The position numbers and the translations under genes are program-made. From NCBI RefSeq assembly GCF_033807715.1, contig NC_084591.1, positions 24,301,090 through 24,365,089 of the forward strand: a stretch of 64,000 bases of DNA, read 5' to 3'. Below the pieces are notes generated by a model that saw only the letters and a list, made by a program, of their open reading frames with translations, did not search any database and was not told the DNA's origin. The DNA is from Cololabis saira (Eukaryota > Chordata > Actinopteri > Beloniformes > Belonidae). Positions 60,901 through 64,000 of the stretch are shown here, piece after piece. Position 1 is the first letter of the stretch; each line of letters begins with the position of its first letter.

Positions 60901-61689
60901 CACCAGGAATTGTCATGTCTTCTAGTATGCATCTGTGCTCCAAGCGAGATGAGTGTATTGATCTCAAAGCTGGTCACTTTAATAGGTAAGACATTGACGA
61001 TGACTGACAGAGAAAACTGTACGTTCTTATCGAAGGGCGTGGCCGTTAAAGGTAGTAAAATTTCGGTGTCTCGCCATGAACATAAAAGTTGTTGTAACTT
61101 AAACATAATTGGTCAGAATTAACCCAAAATCAATACATGTAATCAGGCTTCCATTCTGAACAAGTGGATATGACAATCTTGGATGAACTCCATAGCGCCA
61201 CCTTTTGGTCAGGTATACATTTTTCATCAAATTATGTGCTGCAATTGCTGTTTCGTTCATCCAATCTTAATGAAATCGACATATATGATTGTCAGTAGGT
61301 TCCTTGTTGACCGTGTCGCGTATCGTGGTCATTGCTTGAAAGGAATTGGCATTTTTATGTCACTCTGTATTTCTGGAAAAATATTAATTAAAAATCAAAG
61401 ATTTTGTGTAAGGAAAATTAAATGCCAGATTCAGAGACCTTTTGGCATGACGAAAAAATCATACACTGGAACATATTATTTTTGAAGAACTCTGCCACTC
61501 TCTTTTTTGAAAATACCAACTAATAATGTAAAAAGCTATGACTTTGCCATAAAATTATTTTATTGACATGTGACTTCGTACATATATTGTTTACTGTAAT
61601 GTGAAAATATTGTGTGAATTGCTATAAAGTCCTTCCAATATGGGATTTTCTATGAATATTTATGTCGAATGAATCATTGCCACCCTGTC

Positions 61690-62090
61690 TCAGCCTGTCT
61701 CAGACACGTGAACGCGCAAACTGCAGTTTTGAGTTGGGGAAGAGAAAAGGGAGGGGGCGCGCTCCCGGAGCTCCGAGCCCGGACTGCGTGATGACGTCAC
61801 TCACAGTGACAGTGTCATGTGGTTTCCACGGGCCGTTGTGATTGGTGCATTTTCTTTACGTCACCAAAATGCAAACCACGCCCTCGGTCTCCTCCGCTGC
61901 TGAAACCACGCCCACCACCAGCTCTGCCGGCCGCTCGAGCTCCGCCATTGTTCAGCAGCGCTGGCTGTTTGAACAACGAGGGAGAGTTAAGATGAGGTTT
62001 TGCATGGACATTTACCCTCATAAAAGGATCAGATCCCACAGCACGGACCCGGGAACTGACACGAGCCAGCGGTAAGTTCCGGTTTTTTTA
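61690..62090 (+). promoter_or_regulatory. CpG-rich promoter-like block with CRE and splice-donor-like site, unit 6
   Basis: GATGACGTCACTCAC (CRE near 61791), TTTACGTCACC and GC-rich sequence lead to a frame starting at ATG 61992 (MRFCMDIYPHKRIRSHSTDP...), open up to GTAAGT at 62072-62077. It is the most exon-like of the six blocks. No family match for the short peptide. Confidence 0.45.
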
Positions 62091-62225
62091 ATGTAATTTA
62101 TATTTGTCTATGAGTAGCCTATGATCTTTGCATGGGCTAAGTATTTAGCTTAGCTCCGGAGCCCCGGCGCCGCGTACGGAGCTGCCGGAGCTGCTCACGG
62201 ACCAGCCCGTCGAGGGGATCCGAAC

Positions 62226-62278
62226 CCGTAGGCTCCGGGGGAGAGCCGGGAGAGCCAGCTCTCCCCCGGAGCCTACGG
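62226..62278. repeat. Perfect 20-bp inverted repeat with 13-base loop
   Basis: CCGTAGGCTCCGGGGGAGAG at 62226-62245 is exactly complementary to CTCTCCCCCGGAGCCTACGG at 62259-62278. GC-rich, so very stable. It is followed by GTAGGGTACGCGTCGATTTA, a type of sequence I associate with teleost DNA-transposon interiors. Confidence 0.95.
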
Positions 62279-62349
62279 CGTAGGGTACGCGTCGATTTAA
62301 CGCAGAACCGTGGACACGCTTTGCTACGGAGCGACGCTTCGTCTCCTCC

Positions 62350-62510
62350 CCTCCTACACGTCATTCAAGCAGACAATCAGCAGAGCCTCATTATCATACC
62401 CCCACCGCCCTGAAAATGAGCCACAGATTAGATTAGATTGTTTTTAAGACCTTCAAGGCCTGTTTAAAATATACATTAAATGCCATAATATGTCTCTTTT
62501 AAGCCTGAAT
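62350..62510 (-). mobile_element. Inverted fragment of the TTAA MITE family in unit 6
   Basis: CTACACGTCATTCA..AGCAGAGCCTCATTATCAT and TTTAAAATATACATTAAATG with CCATAATATGTCTCTTTTAA are reverse complements of unit 2 sequence (about 45175-45220 and 44998-45045). Forward-oriented MITE sequence resumes right after (GCCTGAATTACAG...). So unit 6 holds a head-to-head or inverted MITE arrangement. Confidence 0.7.
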
Positions 62511-63359
62511 TACAGTTCTGGGTCAATGATGTATAAGGCCTATTTCTTAAAATACTTAAAATAAAGATATATTTGGCCATTTTCCAAACATTTGGAATGT
62601 AGTGTGCATATATGTGAAAACTTAAAACAAAGGTATTTTAGTATTTTTAAACCTACATTAATAGGGCAACGACCTTAAAAAAGTAATTGGGGGCGACCCT
62701 TATTTATCTCAAAATTAATAGATTTCCTTAACAAAATTTATATTTTAATAAGTATCAGTAATTAAATTAACTGTTCAAGAAAGATAGACTCATGTGTCCT
62801 TTCATTTTCGAAAACCATTTTTAAATACATTTTATCTATAATGGAAGTGTCACCCTCATAAAGAGGGTTAAGATTTGAGACAAATATAAAGACATTTTAT
62901 TAAAGAATCAGCATAACTATGTCGTTGTATGTTCCTATGTTTTTCATAATAGGTCCCCTTTAAAGAGGGATAACCTTCATTTATAGTTAGAAGAACCATG
63001 AACCTTTTTAAGATGTTTTGCAAGACGTGGACCCACATTTATAAAGAAATCATTGAATTTATTAGCAATTTGTGTATGCTCTGTTATCTTATGCGCCATC
63101 CTGAAATGTAGACTGGGCTGGAATAGATGATTTTTTTATCTTGTTGAGTAATTCTTTCAATATTTTCCATAGATCATTTATTTATTTCTAATAAGATGGT
63201 TGTATTTATTCCTATAATTTTTGTATGTAGCACAATTTAAAGGACTAGGACTTTGAAAATGCCTTTTATAAAGCTTGTTTTTGTTTAAAGCAGATTTCCT
63301 AAGTTCTATAGTAAACCATGGTTTGTTAAAAGGAACCCTGGTTATTAAGACTTGTAGTC

Positions 63360-63560
63360 CCTAAGCCCCCGTTCAGACTGCAGGCAAATATCCGATTTTT
63401 AGCCCATCCAGATTGAAACTGGATGACTCTTTTGAAGTCTGAACAGTCCCAAACCGCATGATATCCGATTTTTGCAAACCAGATGGAAACCACCTCCAGG
63501 ACGAGGGAGCCCATAAGACGTCTCGGTTCAGGCAAACTGGATCAAAGTTCTGTGATGCAC
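63360..63560. repeat. Old interspersed repeat (CCGTTCAGACTGCAGGC type)
   Basis: CCGTTCAGACTGCAGGCAAA, TATCCGATTTTTAGCCCATC, GAAGTCTGAACAGTCCCAAA and a second ATATCCGATTTTTGCAAACC appear in order, a pattern known to me from a teleost repeat family. Class not known. Confidence 0.45.
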
Positions 63561-63604
63561 GGGAGATCTGCAAAAATGATCAAAGTCGTGCGCATCTTAC
63601 CAGT

Positions 63605-63760
63605 GCATTAGGCTACGTAGCCTACGCCGTAGACGGCGTAGCCGGGGCTTTAGAGCCTGCAGCGCTCCGCCACCCGCTCTCCGCTCTGCGCTCTCCGCTC
63701 TGGCCGGGATGGAGACGCCGGTGGGCATGATGCACATTTGGGTGGGCATAGCCCACCCCT
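63605..63760. repeat. GC-rich palindromic repeat sequence
   Basis: Two inverted motifs: GCTACGTAGC with CTACGCCGTAG and ACGGCGTAGC (63611-63641), and GGGTGGGC-ATA-GCCCACCC (63740-63758, perfect 8-bp stem). Between them is a CCGCTCTCCGCTCTGCGCTC direct repeat. Likely parts of DNA transposons; no gene is seen. Confidence 0.5.
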
Positions 63761-64000
63761 GCCCCCCCCCTAAAACCGGCTTCGGTGCTGGGTGATGACA
63801 GACCAGAGGCTGAGGGGACTGGCCCGGGACTTTGATGAAACGGGAGGTGCAGACTTCGCGTCAAATAGGCAAGAACATCTTTATTTAATTTAATGATGCC
63901 AGATCTGGCTGGGGTTTTTATTGTAGCATCGGTTATCTGCTAGTTGAAACGTGTGGTCTGTTAGTCTGTCTGAGTTTTATGGTGTTTTTATAGTTCATGC
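63761..64000. other. Unannotated end of window
   Basis: Nothing recognised. Confidence 0.35.

Larger units (their letters stand above)
37961..64000 (+). repeat. Head-to-tail array of 4.1-4.7 kb modular repeat units
   Basis: Six related units follow one another in the same orientation: 38214-42367, 42368-47040, 47041-51363, 51364-55575, 55576-60254 and 60255 to beyond the window. Each boundary has the same form: GAGTGCGAGGGCCCGTTCAT, then GCTGCTTGCAGC and TTTAATT, then either a TTA tract or AGGGCCCGAGCACTG, then CTCGCC.TAAATAAATTGCC. Units 1+2 and 4+5 are nearly identical at an offset of 13208-13214 bp; units 1, 2, 3 and 6 differ more. No transposase, helicase or RT frame is seen within a unit. 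Confidence 0.9.
60255..64000 (+). repeat. Array unit 6, diverged and cut by the window end
   Basis: Closest to unit 2 in the 5' module (shares CTGCCAGAGGGCTTGACCGT and GTGATCC.), including three CTCF-like motifs. It has its own promoter-like block (61690-62090) and an inverted MITE-related segment (62350-62510). It rejoins the unit 2 pattern at 62506-63332, then departs into other repeat sequence. The family's 3' tail and hairpin are not reached. Confidence 0.8.

Overview
The window looks like repeat-rich, non-genic DNA of a teleost fish: an intergenic region or a long intron. The evidence is its mobile-element content: a DIRS-type tyrosine-recombinase retrotransposon, L2/CR1-type and I/Nimb-like LINE remnants, Ty3/Gypsy-type LTRs, a Tc1-like transposon with long inverted repeats, a hAT-type MITE with an 8-bp target duplication and a TTAA-flanked MITE. 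I could not support any intact host protein-coding gene or RNA gene. Every recognisable coding stretch belongs to a mobile element and is broken by stops, frameshifts or deletions.

Layout. 1-4.7 kb: unannotated DNA with one SINE-like repeat. 4.7-7.4 kb: a minus-strand LINE remnant, a minus-strand Gypsy-type 3' LTR with its polypurine tract and a proline-rich tandem-repeat remnant, a large (ATCT)n tract and an L2 tail. 7.4-12.5 kb: mostly unannotated, with a Rex1/CR1-like fragment at 10.6-11.3 kb. 12.5-21 kb: a three-level nest, in which a non-autonomous DNA transposon holds a DIRS element and an L2 LINE sits inside the DIRS right inverted repeat with a GAATAT target duplication. 21-30 kb: another LINE pseudogene, a GC-rich proline-rich fragment, an inverted relative of the downstream array family, a solo Gypsy-type LTR and a Tc1-like element. 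30-38 kb: unannotated DNA with three large microsatellites.

38-64 kb is the most unusual part. It is a head-to-tail array of at least six related 4.1-4.7 kb units (the last cut by the window edge). Where complete, each unit has an imperfect 5'-terminal hairpin or a TTA tract, a conserved 5' module with CTCF-like motifs, a short CpG-rich block ending at a GTAAGT splice-donor-like site, a variable middle with nested MITEs, often a 128-bp tandem repeat pairing a GC box with an inverted CCAAT box, and a 3' hairpin (GCTGCTTGCAGC) before TTTAATT. Units 1+2 are repeated as units 4+5 about 13.2 kb downstream with almost no differences, including equal homopolymer lengths. This means either a very recent duplication or a false duplication in the assembly.

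The termini (inverted subterminal repeats, a 3' hairpin, T-rich insertion context, tandem growth) suggest, but do not prove, a Helentron/Helitron2-related non-autonomous family. No Rep/helicase coding sequence is visible. All calls were made by eye from the sequence and translated frames; no database search was run.
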